Origin: Candidatus Enterococcus huntleyi | Lineage (GTDB): Bacteria; Bacillota; Bacilli; Lactobacillales; Enterococcaceae | Assembly (NCBI RefSeq): GCF_009933175.1 | Contig: NZ_MAEJ01000016.1 | Span: 1 to 64,000 of the forward strand | Direction of reading: 5' to 3' | DNA: 64,000 nt | In this document: positions 15,805-24,932 of the stretch, piece by piece | How positions within the stretch are numbered: position 1 is the stretch's first letter | Layout of the letters: the number at the start of each line of letters is the position of its first letter | Notes under the pieces: generated by a model | Database searches by the model: none | What the model was told of the DNA's origin: nothing | What the model saw: only the letters and a program-made list of their open reading frames with translations | Made by a program: the position numbers and the translations under genes

Positions 15805-17952
15805 ATGAACACAGCACGCATTGAGACCATCGACACTCGACACGGCACGGAAAATCAGCACAGCTTCTCAAATGGAAATTGTCTACCTTATACCGGCGTT
15901 CCTTTCGGCATGAATTACTTCGCACCGCAAACAACCAATCAAAAAGGCAGCTGGTGGTTCCATCCCAAAGATCGCACTTTCCAAGGTTACCGTCTGACGC
16001 ACCAACCTAGTCCATGGATGGGCGACTACAGTCATCTGTTGCTACTGCCTTATAGTGGTGAATTATCGGAACCATCTTTATTTCATGCCCAAAGTTCTTA
16101 CCGTCCGGAAGAAAGTACTTTTTGTCCCAGTCATTTGTCTATCACCGCCTTGCGTTATCAGATTACCTCAACCCTGATTCCTAGTCTGTATGGTGGCTTA
16201 TTAGACATTGAGTATAGCGATCCAAAGGCCAGTCTATTACTCGCTCTTGGTGAAAATTATCAGCTTGATCAAATTAATGACACCACACTTTCCGGCTACG
16301 TTATTAACTACTCAGGCTGTGAAGATCCTGATTTTAAATTCTATTTCACACTAAAATTTGCCGCTCCTATTCAACAATTGACTGATACGCATAATCAAGA
16401 AGGGATTGTCCTAGTTCAATTTGGCGACATTGCGAAACAAACCGCTCAGCTCGGCACTTCCTTTATTAGTTCAGCTCAAGCGACACTCAATTTAGAGCGA
16501 GAAATCACACAAACGGCAGCCAATTATTTAACCAATAGTCAGACAAAATGGCAATCCTATCTGGATAAAATCGATGTTCGCCATCATGATAAAGCACAAG
16601 TTGCAACTTTTTATCATAACTTGTATCGGACTTTCTTGTTCCCACAAACCTTCTATGAAATTGATGGCACTAGGCAAAAAATCCATTACGATACCTATTC
16701 AAAAACCGTTCGTCCAGGTGTTTTGTACACCAACAATGGTTTCTGGGATACCTACAAAACGGTCTATCCACTCTATTCACTAATCGCCAAAGAAGAATAC
16801 GGCGAGATGTTAGAAGGCTTCTTGAACAGTTACAAAGAAACTGGCTTTTTACCAAAATGGCTTTCGCCAGATGAACGTGGCTTAATGCCCGGCACCTTGA
16901 TTGACGCGGTGATTGCCGATGCTGCAGTCAAAAATATCCGTCCTGATTTGATGCCAGAATTCTTAGAAGCGATGAAAAAAGCAGCGACGATTCAAAGCGA
17001 CAATCCTAATTATGGTCGTCAAGGAACCTACGATTATTTGAAATACGGCTATGTCCCACTCGATTATCATGAATCGGTCAACCATACTTTAGATTACTGC
17101 TACAGTGACTTTTGTATTCATCAAGTCGCTGAAATCTTAGGCGATTCAGAAAAAGAATTCTACAAAAAACAAACAACCAATTATAAGAATCTATTTGATC
17201 CAACCGTTGGCTTTATGCGTGCGAAAGATCAAGCTGGCAACTTCAGAGAAAACTTTTTAGATACGCGTTGGGGCAAAGATTATGCGGAAGGCAGCGCTTG
17301 GCAAAGTAGCTTTGCTGTCTACCATGATTTTGCCGGACTGATTGATGCACACGGCGGCTCGGAAGCCTTTGAAGAAAAACTAATTACGCTGTGCAATCAA
17401 GCGCCACGTTATAACGTCGAAGGCTATGGCTTTGAGATTCATGAGATGAGCGAGATGGCGGCAACTGAATTTGGCCAATTAGCAATTTCTAACCAACCAA
17501 GCTTCCACTACCCATTCTTATTTAGCTATATCGGCAAACCAGAAATGGCGCAGCCTTTGTTGAAACAATTAATGACCCAAGAATTCGATGCTTCATCCAC
17601 AGGTTTTCCTGGTGACGAAGACAACGGCAGCATGGCCGCCTGGTATATCTTTAACGCACTAGGCTTTTACCCTGTCTGCCCAGGTTCTGGCGAATATGTC
17701 CTAGGTATGCCGCTATTTGACCAAGTAACCATTCATTTATCCACAGGGGAAAACTTAACGCTGACAGCCGGACCAAATTATCCACAGCAACAATTTATCA
17801 ACGGGGTAAAACGGAACGGCCAGAGCCACGAAGCCCTCTTCTTCACCCATGAAGATTTAGTAACAGGTGGAACCATTGATTATCATTTAGGTACAGTGCC
17901 TCGTCCTAAAAACTATTCAAAAGAACAATTACCCTTTAGCTTGAGCAACTAA
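15805..17952 (+). CDS. GH92 alpha-1,2-mannosidase
   Basis: Calcium-dependent inverting alpha-mannosidase family. It has 715 residues and starts directly without signal peptide, so unlike many secreted GH92 enzymes it should act in the cytoplasm. Family blocks are TGVPFGMNYFAPQT, NNGFWDTYKTVYPLYSLI, EGSAWQSSFAVYHDFAGLI, the acidic GDEDNGSMAAWYIFNALGFY motif and GSGEYVLGMPLFD. RBS AAAGGAG is 7 bases before the ATG. It is translated right after the regulator. Together with GH38, GH125 and the ROK kinase it matches the gene set of the pneumococcal high-mannose N-glycan locus. Confidence 0.93.
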   Translation: MNTARIETIDTRHGTENQHSFSNGNCLPYTGVPFGMNYFAPQTTNQKGSWWFHPKDRTFQGYRLTHQPSPWMGDYSHLLLLPYSGELSEPSLFHAQSSYRPEESTFCPSHLSITALRYQITSTLIPSLYGGLLDIEYSDPKASLLLALGENYQLDQINDTTLSGYVINYSGCEDPDFKFYFTLKFAAPIQQLTDTHNQEGIVLVQFGDIAKQTAQLGTSFISSAQATLNLEREITQTAANYLTNSQTKWQSYLDKIDVRHHDKAQVATFYHNLYRTFLFPQTFYEIDGTRQKIHYDTYSKTVRPGVLYTNNGFWDTYKTVYPLYSLIAKEEYGEMLEGFLNSYKETGFLPKWLSPDERGLMPGTLIDAVIADAAVKNIRPDLMPEFLEAMKKAATIQSDNPNYGRQGTYDYLKYGYVPLDYHESVNHTLDYCYSDFCIHQVAEILGDSEKEFYKKQTTNYKNLFDPTVGFMRAKDQAGNFRENFLDTRWGKDYAEGSAWQSSFAVYHDFAGLIDAHGGSEAFEEKLITLCNQAPRYNVEGYGFEIHEMSEMAATEFGQLAISNQPSFHYPFLFSYIGKPEMAQPLLKQLMTQEFDASSTGFPGDEDNGSMAAWYIFNALGFYPVCPGSGEYVLGMPLFDQVTIHLSTGENLTLTAGPNYPQQQFINGVKRNGQSHEALFFTHEDLVTGGTIDYHLGTVPRPKNYSKEQLPFSLSN

Positions 17953-17973
17953 ACTAAAGAGTACTAAGCATTC

Positions 17974-18023
17974 AAAAACGAGACTGAATGTAGCCAAATT
18001 AGGCTACGTCCAGTCTCGTTTTT
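17974..18023. terminator. Terminator after GH92
   Basis: Outer arms 17974-17986 (AAAAACGAGACTG) and 18011-18023 with an inner GTAGCC/GGCTAC stem and a T-run. It can also serve the convergent ABC gene. Confidence 0.85.
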
Positions 18024-18127
18024 GTTTCACTATTTCTATTTTAAATTTTCCAGCTCAATTTCTCTGTTTCAATTTCCTTGTTTCAACATTTTCATTTTGA
18101 ACCTATTTTCTAAAGGAATCTGGCAAC

Positions 18128-19897
18128 TTATTCTGCCAATTCCCCTTGAATAAATTGTTCACTAACATATTTGGCATAGGTTTCATGGCTGCTCACCAAT
18201 TCTTTGTGGGAGCCACTGCCTGTTACTTGACCTTTTTCGATGAAATAAATCTTATCGCTATCAACAATTGTCGCCAATCGATGGGCAATCACTAAAGTCG
18301 TGCGCCCTTTCATCAGATTAGCCAACGCTTTTTGAACCATCATTTCTGATTCACTATCCAAACTAGCCGTCGCTTCATCTAACATCAGAATTTTAGGATT
18401 TCGTAAGAAGGCTCGCGCAATCGCAATTCGCTGGCGTTGGCCACCAGAAATTTTGACGCCTCGTTCACCGACTTCTGTTCCTAATCCATCCGGCATTGCT
18501 TCAACAAACACGCGGGCATAAGCCAACTCTAATACTTGCCATAACTGATCATCACTATAGGTTTGATCTAAGCCATATGTCAAATTATCGCGAATTGTTC
18601 CCGCCATAATCGCACTATCTTGGGAGACATAGCCAATCTGTGCCCGATAATCTGCCAAGTTAATTGTGTTCACGTCCAACTCATCAAAAGCAATCGTGCC
18701 TTTAGTTGGTGCATAGAATCGCTCCAGCAAGCTAAAGATGGTCGACTTCCCACCACCTGAAGGCCCCGCAAAAGCAATAATTTGATTGGGCTCAGCTTCA
18801 AAGGAAATATCTGTCAGAATCGGTTCATCTTCTTCATACGAAAAATCAAGATGGTCGACACTCAATTTCTTACCCGATAAATCAACCATTTCACCACTAG
18901 TTAAGTCCTCTGACTCTTCATCCAACAATTCCTGTACACGTTTCGTTGAGCCTGCCGCTTTAGCCATCTCTGTAAATAATGTCGCAATGCTTGGAATCGA
19001 GCCAATCAGATTAAATAAGTACATTAAGAAGCTCATCAACGTGCCAATCGCCATCGTTCCCACAGCAATTCGGTGCATCCCATAAGCCAACACGCCGAAA
19101 ATCATACTCATCATAACCATCATCATTAGCGGTTGCATCACGGAATCAAAAACCGCTTCTTTTTTCCCAACCTTGAACAAATTATCAACTTCATCAATCG
19201 CTTTTTTCTGTGCTTGCTCTTCTGCATTAGAGGTTTTTACCAAGCGAATTTCACTCAAGGTTTCACTCGCAATCCCGTTAAATTTCGCCAACGCATCCTG
19301 TCTCATATGCCCAATCTTTGAGCCAAAAGTGAAGACTGGTAACATGAACAAAATCACGACTGGCACGGCAATCACCATAATCAAGCTCATCTGCCAATCC
19401 ATGCGGAACATCATATAGACCGAGCCCACCACCAAGATTGCACTGGATAAGGTCTGGGGAAAAGTCGTTGCGAGCAGCTGTTTGACTTGCGACGTATCAT
19501 TCACCAAACGACTCGAAGTTTCGCCTGCTTTCACCGTATCAAAATAGCGAACTTTTAAGGTCGTCAATTTGAGCCATAAGTTCTTCCGCAAATTTTGAAT
19601 CACATTTTCACCGAAAATTCCTAGCACCGTTCCACCTAATGCCGAAATCAACGCCGAACCAACAAACATCCCGACCACCTTAATCAGCAACGTATAATCG
19701 ATTCCTTTTGAAAAATTATTGATTAAGGAAGACGCTAGCTGTGGCACATAAACCTGAACTGCCGACGAAATAGATAACAAGAAAATCCCTGTCAACAATA
19801 GTAAATACTTCGGTTTCGTTGTCCGAATCAGCTGCATAAATTGTTTCAATGAAAACTTGTTATTCTTTCTTGCTGCTATTTCTCTTTCGTGCGTCAT
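18128..19897 (-). CDS. ABC-type multidrug exporter (membrane-ATPase fusion)
   Basis: Half-transporter of 589 residues with an N-terminal six-helix ABC exporter membrane domain (about 30-325) and a C-terminal ATPase: Walker A GPSGGGKST, signature ISGGQRQRIA, Walker B ILMLDEATA, H-loop VIAHRLAT. It is of BmrA/LmrA type and would act as a homodimer or pair with another half-transporter. Its start codon abuts the stop of the MarR gene, so it is translationally coupled and most likely under MarR control. Substrate unknown; drug or lipid export is the family expectation. Confidence 0.88.
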   Translation of the reverse strand: MTHEREIAARKNNKFSLKQFMQLIRTTKPKYLLLLTGIFLLSISSAVQVYVPQLASSLINNFSKGIDYTLLIKVVGMFVGSALISALGGTVLGIFGENVIQNLRKNLWLKLTTLKVRYFDTVKAGETSSRLVNDTSQVKQLLATTFPQTLSSAILVVGSVYMMFRMDWQMSLIMVIAVPVVILFMLPVFTFGSKIGHMRQDALAKFNGIASETLSEIRLVKTSNAEEQAQKKAIDEVDNLFKVGKKEAVFDSVMQPLMMMVMMSMIFGVLAYGMHRIAVGTMAIGTLMSFLMYLFNLIGSIPSIATLFTEMAKAAGSTKRVQELLDEESEDLTSGEMVDLSGKKLSVDHLDFSYEEDEPILTDISFEAEPNQIIAFAGPSGGGKSTIFSLLERFYAPTKGTIAFDELDVNTINLADYRAQIGYVSQDSAIMAGTIRDNLTYGLDQTYSDDQLWQVLELAYARVFVEAMPDGLGTEVGERGVKISGGQRQRIAIARAFLRNPKILMLDEATASLDSESEMMVQKALANLMKGRTTLVIAHRLATIVDSDKIYFIEKGQVTGSGSHKELVSSHETYAKYVSEQFIQGELAE

Positions 19898-20484
19898 TAT
19901 CTGCGCCCTCTTCCTCTAAAAAATCCATCTCGATGAAACTCTTCAAAACCACCAAATTGTCCTTGGCGCATCATCTGTTCTCGGGCCTTTGAAAACCGCG
20001 ATGACATCTTATCGAATTGGCGCCAACGTCGATCATCGCCAAAGATTTGGTTCAATTTATCATAAAATTCTTCCCCCGAGACATTCTCAACCAAACGGCT
20101 CATATACTCGTCCAACTCTTTCAGCTCTTCTTCACTAAAGTCTTTGAAAACTGCTTTTCTCAACTCACTAGAAATCGAGCCCTGCTCCTCTAATCCTTCG
20201 CGGCCTTTTTCAGTCAAACGAACAAAAGTCACTCGCGCATCCTCCGTCGATTTAACTTTTTCGACTGTGCCAGCTTCTTCCAACTTTTTAATAATTTGAG
20301 TCACACTCGAAGGTTTGATATCTAAATATTCCGAAATACGGCCTGCCGTCACATGCTCTTCCTCGGCTAATAAGCGCATCGCTTCAAAAATATTGTCCGT
20401 TCTATCTTCCATTCTCCCGGCAAAAATTAAAAATGGTTGATGAGCTAACTGGGCTAAGTGATTAATAATCGTGATTTCACGCAT
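19897..20484 (-). CDS. MarR-family regulator of the adjacent exporter
   Basis: Winged-helix repressor of 195 residues. The DNA-binding region includes HVTAGRISEYLDIKPSSVTQ and the wing residues STEDARVTFVRLTEKG. Beyond the standard roughly 145 residues it carries an unusual C-terminal tail rich in Arg, Gly and Phe (RQGQFGGFEEFHRDGFFRGR), function unknown. It is first in a two-gene operon with the ABC exporter. Repeated boxes overlap its own promoter, suggesting autoregulation that also controls the pump. Confidence 0.88.
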   Translation of the reverse strand: MREITIINHLAQLAHQPFLIFAGRMEDRTDNIFEAMRLLAEEEHVTAGRISEYLDIKPSSVTQIIKKLEEAGTVEKVKSTEDARVTFVRLTEKGREGLEEQGSISSELRKAVFKDFSEEELKELDEYMSRLVENVSGEEFYDKLNQIFGDDRRWRQFDKMSSRFSKAREQMMRQGQFGGFEEFHRDGFFRGRGRR

Positions 20485-20510
20485 CAGTTATTCTCCTATC
20501 GTTTTTATTA

Positions 20511-20571
20511 TTTAGTTTGTTTATCGATTAACTAACAAAATGAATTATAAACCATTTAGTTTGTTTGTCAA
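20511..20571 (-). promoter_or_regulatory. marR promoter with repeated operator boxes
   Basis: Minus-strand TTGACA (20566-20571) and TATAAT (20544-20549), 16 bases apart, form a near-ideal promoter. TTTAGTTTGTTT occurs at 20511-20522 and again at 20555-20566 (between -35 and -10), and the inverted form TTAACTAACAAA lies at 20528-20539. Such boxes flanking and inside the promoter are what a MarR autorepressor would use. Confidence 0.65.
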
Positions 20572-20868
20572 CAGAAAAACTAAATATTTTTTGAGCAAGA
20601 ATAAACAATCAGAAATCAACCTTTGCAGAATATTTTTTTTCTATCTGTAAACTATAACTAACAAAATATAGGAGCAATTTCATGATCCTCATTTCCCTTT
20701 AACTATTCCGGCCAATCAGTCCATAGCTATCGCCCTCTTTCACTGTTAATGAAACAATATTTAACGTTAGACTATTTTCAGTCCTTGTTATTTTCTCTTT
20801 CCATAGCCCTACTTTTCCAAGTATTTCTTAACTCAGGGAGTAACTAATTCTTAAATCGAAAAAATGGA

Positions 20869-20892
20869 AAAAAGTAAGTATACTTACTTTTT
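20869..20892. repeat. GTATAC-centred palindrome 1
   Basis: Perfect 12-base arms (AAAAAGTAAGTA against TACTTACTTTTT), no loop. It shares its centre AAGTATACTT with palindrome 2; the centres are 86 bases apart. Confidence 0.7.
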
Positions 20893-20948
20893 CGCCCTAT
20901 TTACGTTTGAAGAATTTTGACGCTTATTTGATGCATAATAAGCTGAAT

Positions 20949-20984
20949 ACCCGAAAAAATTAAGTATACTTAATTTTTTCGGGT
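20949..20984. repeat. GTATAC-centred palindrome 2, 36 bases, perfect
   Basis: Eighteen-base arms, left arm ACCCGAAAAAATTAAGTA, with no mismatch and no loop. It could be a terminator (T-run then CGGGT), a double operator or a cruciform. It is not next to any gene end: the nearest genes start or end more than 200 bases away. Confidence 0.75.
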
Positions 20985-21143
20985 CTAATTTTGGACTTTC
21001 AATTTATTTTTCCTCAAAAAATAGAAAAACCACCTTTTCATTAAAAATAAAAAAAAATTTCGAGAACGATATTTTTACTCTTCTTTCCGTAGATAATTCA
21101 TTCAAAACTAAATTCAGACGTGTTATATAACTTTACAAATCGA

Positions 21144-21177
21144 AAAGAGACACCCAAAAATCTGAAGGTGTCTCTTT
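21144..21177 (-). terminator. Terminator after the sulfatase
   Basis: Arms AAAGAGACACC (21144-21154) and GGTGTCTCTTT (21167-21177); read on the minus strand it follows the sulfatase stop by about 23 bases and ends in T-rich sequence. It closes the long minus-strand block. Confidence 0.8.
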
Positions 21178-21200
21178 CCATTAAACTAGTTACTCCCGTC

Positions 21201-22709
21201 TTATCTTCGACGCAAATAACGATATTCAAAAATCAAATTATCATTATTTTCTTCCATCCATTCTTCCATCAAGAGTTGTAAGGTAACTTTCTCTTCTTGG
21301 AAGTCTGGGTCATCAATCAAGTTGGATAATTCACCTGGATCTTTCGCCAAATCATACAACTCATCAATATCCCCAGCGTTAAAGACATATTTCCAATGCT
21401 GGTAACGTAACATCCGTTGGGAAAACAGAATGCTTCCAATCCCTGAACACTCGGTCACATTAACTTCTCTTAACTGTTGTTTTTCCCCTGTCAGAATCGG
21501 TAAGAATGATGCGCCATCTCGCTCGTTGTCAGTCACACCAGCCGCATCCAAGATGGTCGAATAAATATCACAACTATTGACTAGCGCGGCCGTTCGATTC
21601 TGCGTTTGTTGGTGCGCTTGTTTCACTAGTAATGGAATGTTACAGATTTCCTCATACATAAAAATCGCCTTATCGCATAAGCCATTATGAATCCCTAGCG
21701 ACTCACCATGATCTGAACTAAAGATGATCAACGTATTTTCATATAACTCATTTTCCTTCAGGAAATCAAGCAAGCGACCAATTTGATAATCGATATGGCT
21801 CATATTCGCATAATAATGGCGGATGTAAGGTACAAATTGCGCCCAGCTAGGATCATTCGCCCGTTTCACATCATGAATTCTGGGCTTATTCGGACTATCT
21901 CCTTGATAATTTTTCCAAGGCGGAATCTCCATGTCGCGATATTGATCCAAAAATTCAGTCGGTGCATAATAAGGCTCATGCGGTCCCCAGAAATTCAACT
22001 GCAAATACCAGGGTTCTTCATTCTTAGAAAAATCCGAAATGATTTCTTTACTACGTTCGACTAAATAATGCTCAATCGTTGTCTCTAGCCCACTGGTTAT
22101 TTCTCCTGCTTGATGGCTCGTGTAGTTCCCAGAAAGTATATTTTCAATTTTGACTTCCCTATTCTGACTCGCCAAATACTCTTTGAATTGCGGATAAATA
22201 TAACCGCCAAAACCATGACCAGGAAAATCATCGCCTGTGTAACCAACTTTTGTCGGCACAGAAAGTTTTTCTGCCTCTAGCTCAGCAAAGCCGATATTGC
22301 CCATATATTTCTGGATATACGAATCATCCCTCACCGCCTGTGCCCCAGTGCCCAGATGCCACTTGCCGGTATAGCCAATTTGATACTGTTCTTTTTCTAA
22401 GCGACGGCTCAATAACTCAGGGGAATCAGGCAATTCCTGCACCATATTCCCATAATTATATGAGTTCGTTAACATGCCATGATGCATCGGAAATAAGCCT
22501 GTCTGCAACGAAGCTCGGGCCGGCGTACATATCGGACAGGTCGTATACGCATCATCAAACACCATACTTTGGCTCGCCAAGGCATCTAACACCGGTGTCT
22601 GACACAAACCTTCCTCATCATACACCGAAAGCGTATCTTTTCTTTGCTGATCCGTTAAAATAAATAAAATATTCGATCTATTTGGTTCTTTTTCTGTTCT
22701 GCTCATCAC
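21201..22709 (-). CDS. Cysteine-type sulfatase
   Basis: Type I arylsulfatase-fold enzyme of 502 residues without signal peptide. Metal-binding start NILFILTDQQRKD; active-site motif C-T-P-A-R-A-S-L-Q-T-G, whose Cys would be converted to formylglycine; further blocks YTGKWHLGTG, WGPHEPYYAP and FSSDHGESLG. It hydrolyses sulfate esters, probably from a sugar, given GH20 just upstream. No sulfatase-maturating radical SAM enzyme is in the window. Starts: GTG at 22709 or ATG at 22706; GGAAGGAG lies 10-13 bases upstream, favouring GTG. It is the last gene of the block. Confidence 0.88.
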   Translation of the reverse strand: MMSRTEKEPNRSNILFILTDQQRKDTLSVYDEEGLCQTPVLDALASQSMVFDDAYTTCPICTPARASLQTGLFPMHHGMLTNSYNYGNMVQELPDSPELLSRRLEKEQYQIGYTGKWHLGTGAQAVRDDSYIQKYMGNIGFAELEAEKLSVPTKVGYTGDDFPGHGFGGYIYPQFKEYLASQNREVKIENILSGNYTSHQAGEITSGLETTIEHYLVERSKEIISDFSKNEEPWYLQLNFWGPHEPYYAPTEFLDQYRDMEIPPWKNYQGDSPNKPRIHDVKRANDPSWAQFVPYIRHYYANMSHIDYQIGRLLDFLKENELYENTLIIFSSDHGESLGIHNGLCDKAIFMYEEICNIPLLVKQAHQQTQNRTAALVNSCDIYSTILDAAGVTDNERDGASFLPILTGEKQQLREVNVTECSGIGSILFSQRMLRYQHWKYVFNAGDIDELYDLAKDPGELSNLIDDPDFQEEKVTLQLLMEEWMEENNDNLIFEYRYLRRR

Positions 22710-22805
22710 TCAATGAATACTCCTTCCATCGCATTTCTCAGCAATTTTTAGCCTCAACTTCTATTCCTACGCCCTCTATTTTGTTGGACTCTATTCCGCT
22801 ATTTT

Positions 22806-24182
22806 TTAATCAGCAAAGTAGCAAGTCAGCAGTTCACCAATCTGTTCTTTGCTAGAAAAGACATTCCCACACTCTTTTTCCATGACTGCTGCTAACGCGT
22901 AAGAAACTTCTTCAAAAACTTCCTCTTCTGTCTTCGCTTCAGGTTTATCCGCCCAAACTGGGAAGCAGACACCTGGAAGTTGTTCAGAATAACCGTCTAA
23001 ATCAATGACTTGGTCTTGCGCAAATCGAGTAGGATTCCACTCATTTCGAATCTTTTCGTATGTTGGATAGGTATAGCCAGCATTCTCGCCTAACACATAG
23101 TAGAAGAAATTATCATTATAATTAATCACCGTGTAGCCCTTTTCTAAGAAAGTCGAAACGGTCGCCATATTCTTGTTCCATCGTGTCCAATAAGTAATTT
23201 CCACCTTATCAGATAAGCAGACATGTTCTTCTCTATTGACCCGGAAAAAACCATCATTCCAAACTCTTGGTACAAATCCTAACTGACTAATTTTTTCAGC
23301 AACTTGATTCACATACGTAATAAAGGCATCGATTGCTTGCCCTTTTTGTCCATATAACTCTTTCGCATAGGCTGTCAAATCAGGATAGGCATCAATCTCA
23401 TCGAAATCAACAAATTCATCCGCACCAATATGGAAATAGGTACTTCCTTTAAATAGCTCCGCGTACTCCTCATAGATTTTCCAGATGTAGGCCACGGCTT
23501 CCGGCTTATCAATCGACAAGGCAGCCGGATTCAATTCAATCGTACCATCTGCTAGTTTTTTGCGTAATTGCCACTCAGGATGGTTTGCTAAAATTTGTTT
23601 CAAGTGACCCGGACTATCAAAGTCTGGAATTATTTCGATTCCAGATAAGTTTGCATAAACAATCAGCTCTCGCACCTCAGCTTTGGTTAAGTAGTGGCTA
23701 GAAACAATTTCTGGATAAGTTTCTGATTCAATCCGAAAGCCAATATCTTCGGAAAAATGCAACTGTAGATAGTTAAATTGAAATAAGCCTAAAACATCTA
23801 TAAATTTCATCAGCGTTTCTTTTGAGTAAAATTTCCGCCCCATATCAACCATAAAAATACGCTCTTCTTGGCTATAAGAAAGTGCCATATGTCCTTCTGC
23901 TAAACTGCCACAGAACAAGCGAATTAAGGCATGTGATAGTCCAAATTGTAGTTCTGCCATTGACCCAGCATTAATTACTAATTTATCGCCAGACTGAATA
24001 TCAATCTGATTCTTCTGTTTATCCTGGTGAAGCTGTAAATGAATGGTCGCCGATTGTTCATTCAAAGTAATCGGTGCTTCTTTTTTGAACAAACGTCTAA
24101 TACTCTGCTGTGCCTGTTTTGCCACTAACAATACTGCTTTTTCAGAAACACTAATTTGAGGATTTTCCATAAATTTAGTCAT
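22806..24182 (-). CDS. GH20 beta-N-acetylhexosaminidase
   Basis: Exo-hexosaminidase using substrate-assisted catalysis; 458 residues, no signal peptide, so it works on imported oligosaccharides. After a small N-terminal domain (1-125) the barrel carries LQLHFSEDIGFRIESETYPE, IIPDFDSPGHLK and the catalytic Asp-Glu pair in YFHIGADEFVDFDE. Near the end WADKPEAKTEEE belongs to the family. It removes terminal GlcNAc or GalNAc. Its start overlaps the end of the EEP-family gene by 8 bases (translational coupling), and the sulfatase follows after about 96 bases. Confidence 0.9.
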   Translation of the reverse strand: MTKFMENPQISVSEKAVLLVAKQAQQSIRRLFKKEAPITLNEQSATIHLQLHQDKQKNQIDIQSGDKLVINAGSMAELQFGLSHALIRLFCGSLAEGHMALSYSQEERIFMVDMGRKFYSKETLMKFIDVLGLFQFNYLQLHFSEDIGFRIESETYPEIVSSHYLTKAEVRELIVYANLSGIEIIPDFDSPGHLKQILANHPEWQLRKKLADGTIELNPAALSIDKPEAVAYIWKIYEEYAELFKGSTYFHIGADEFVDFDEIDAYPDLTAYAKELYGQKGQAIDAFITYVNQVAEKISQLGFVPRVWNDGFFRVNREEHVCLSDKVEITYWTRWNKNMATVSTFLEKGYTVINYNDNFFYYVLGENAGYTYPTYEKIRNEWNPTRFAQDQVIDLDGYSEQLPGVCFPVWADKPEAKTEEEVFEEVSYALAAVMEKECGNVFSSKEQIGELLTCYFAD

Positions 24183-24921
24183 TTTTTCCGCCTTCTTTTA
24201 TTTTAATTTTTGCTTCTAACATATAATGGTCTGATAATTCATTTTTGATGACATCTACTGCTAACACATCTATATTATTTGAGACCATGATATTATCGAT
24301 ACTAAAGCTTTTCATGGTAGCATCTTCTTTATGAAAGGTATCCAGCCAATGATTATCGTGCCCATTCACTAGGTTATACTCGCCAACAAACTGCTGCCAT
24401 TCTTCTTTATCCTGATCCATATTAAAATCACCCATAATTACCCGGTATTCCCCACCAAAATCCGCTACTTCTGCTAACAGTTCTTCGACTTGTGCGCTTC
24501 TTATCTCAGCCGACTCAAAAGACAGGTGGGTATTACAAACTGTCAGTACCTGGTTATTACCTAGGTAAAAATTCGCTAATTGAGCTGTCCGCGGTTCTAA
24601 GCCATAGGTGGAATAACGTAATTCTTTATAAGCAAACGGTCGTACCTTACCTACTAATCCATTGCCATATTCTCCTGATTCTAAGGGCATCGCCGCACTA
24701 AACTGACTATATGAGTAAGTTGATCCAGCAATCGCCTCAATCATCGACAAAGGATTTCTCTGGGTATACTCATCAACCTCTTGCAGACCGACAAACTCAG
24801 CTCCTCGTTCAGCAATAAACTGTTGTAAATCTACAACTGATGAAAAATTTGCGGCTGCAATATTAAATGTCGCAACACTGAATTCTCGTTCTATCAATTC
24901 TTGTCCCTTATGTTGTTTCAT
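24175..24921 (-). CDS. Endonuclease/exonuclease/phosphatase (EEP) family enzyme
   Basis: Metal-dependent phosphodiesterase fold with all motifs intact: ATFNIAAANF, GLQEVDEYTQ, TVCNTHLSFES, GDFNMD, DNIMVSNN and SDHYMLEAKI. The ATG at 24921 (248 residues) has AAGGAG 7 bases upstream; a longer in-frame start would overlap the YitT gene. No signal peptide. EEP members cleave nucleic acids, inositol phosphates, sphingomyelin or other phosphodiesters. The position between a hexosaminidase and a metallophosphoesterase in a sugar-uptake block argues against a housekeeping nuclease and for a phosphodiester-containing glycan or head group. Substrate not known. Confidence 0.82.
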   Translation of the reverse strand: MKQHKGQELIEREFSVATFNIAAANFSSVVDLQQFIAERGAEFVGLQEVDEYTQRNPLSMIEAIAGSTYSYSQFSAAMPLESGEYGNGLVGKVRPFAYKELRYSTYGLEPRTAQLANFYLGNNQVLTVCNTHLSFESAEIRSAQVEELLAEVADFGGEYRVIMGDFNMDQDKEEWQQFVGEYNLVNGHDNHWLDTFHKEDATMKSFSIDNIMVSNNIDVLAVDVIKNELSDHYMLEAKIKIKEGGKND

Positions 24922-24932
24922 AAGTAAGCTCC

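Larger units (their letters stand above)
20572..21143. other. Long intergenic region with two palindromes
   Basis: No convincing open frame was found over about 570 bases of AT-rich sequence. The only clear structures are the two GTATAC-centred palindromes at 20869-20892 and 20949-20984, listed separately. Confidence 0.5.

Noticed and set aside
20485-21200. Possible small gene in the gap between marR and the sulfatase
   Set aside because: Only very short frames occur (for example ATG at about 20681 stops after six codons); no ribosome binding site plus open frame was found.
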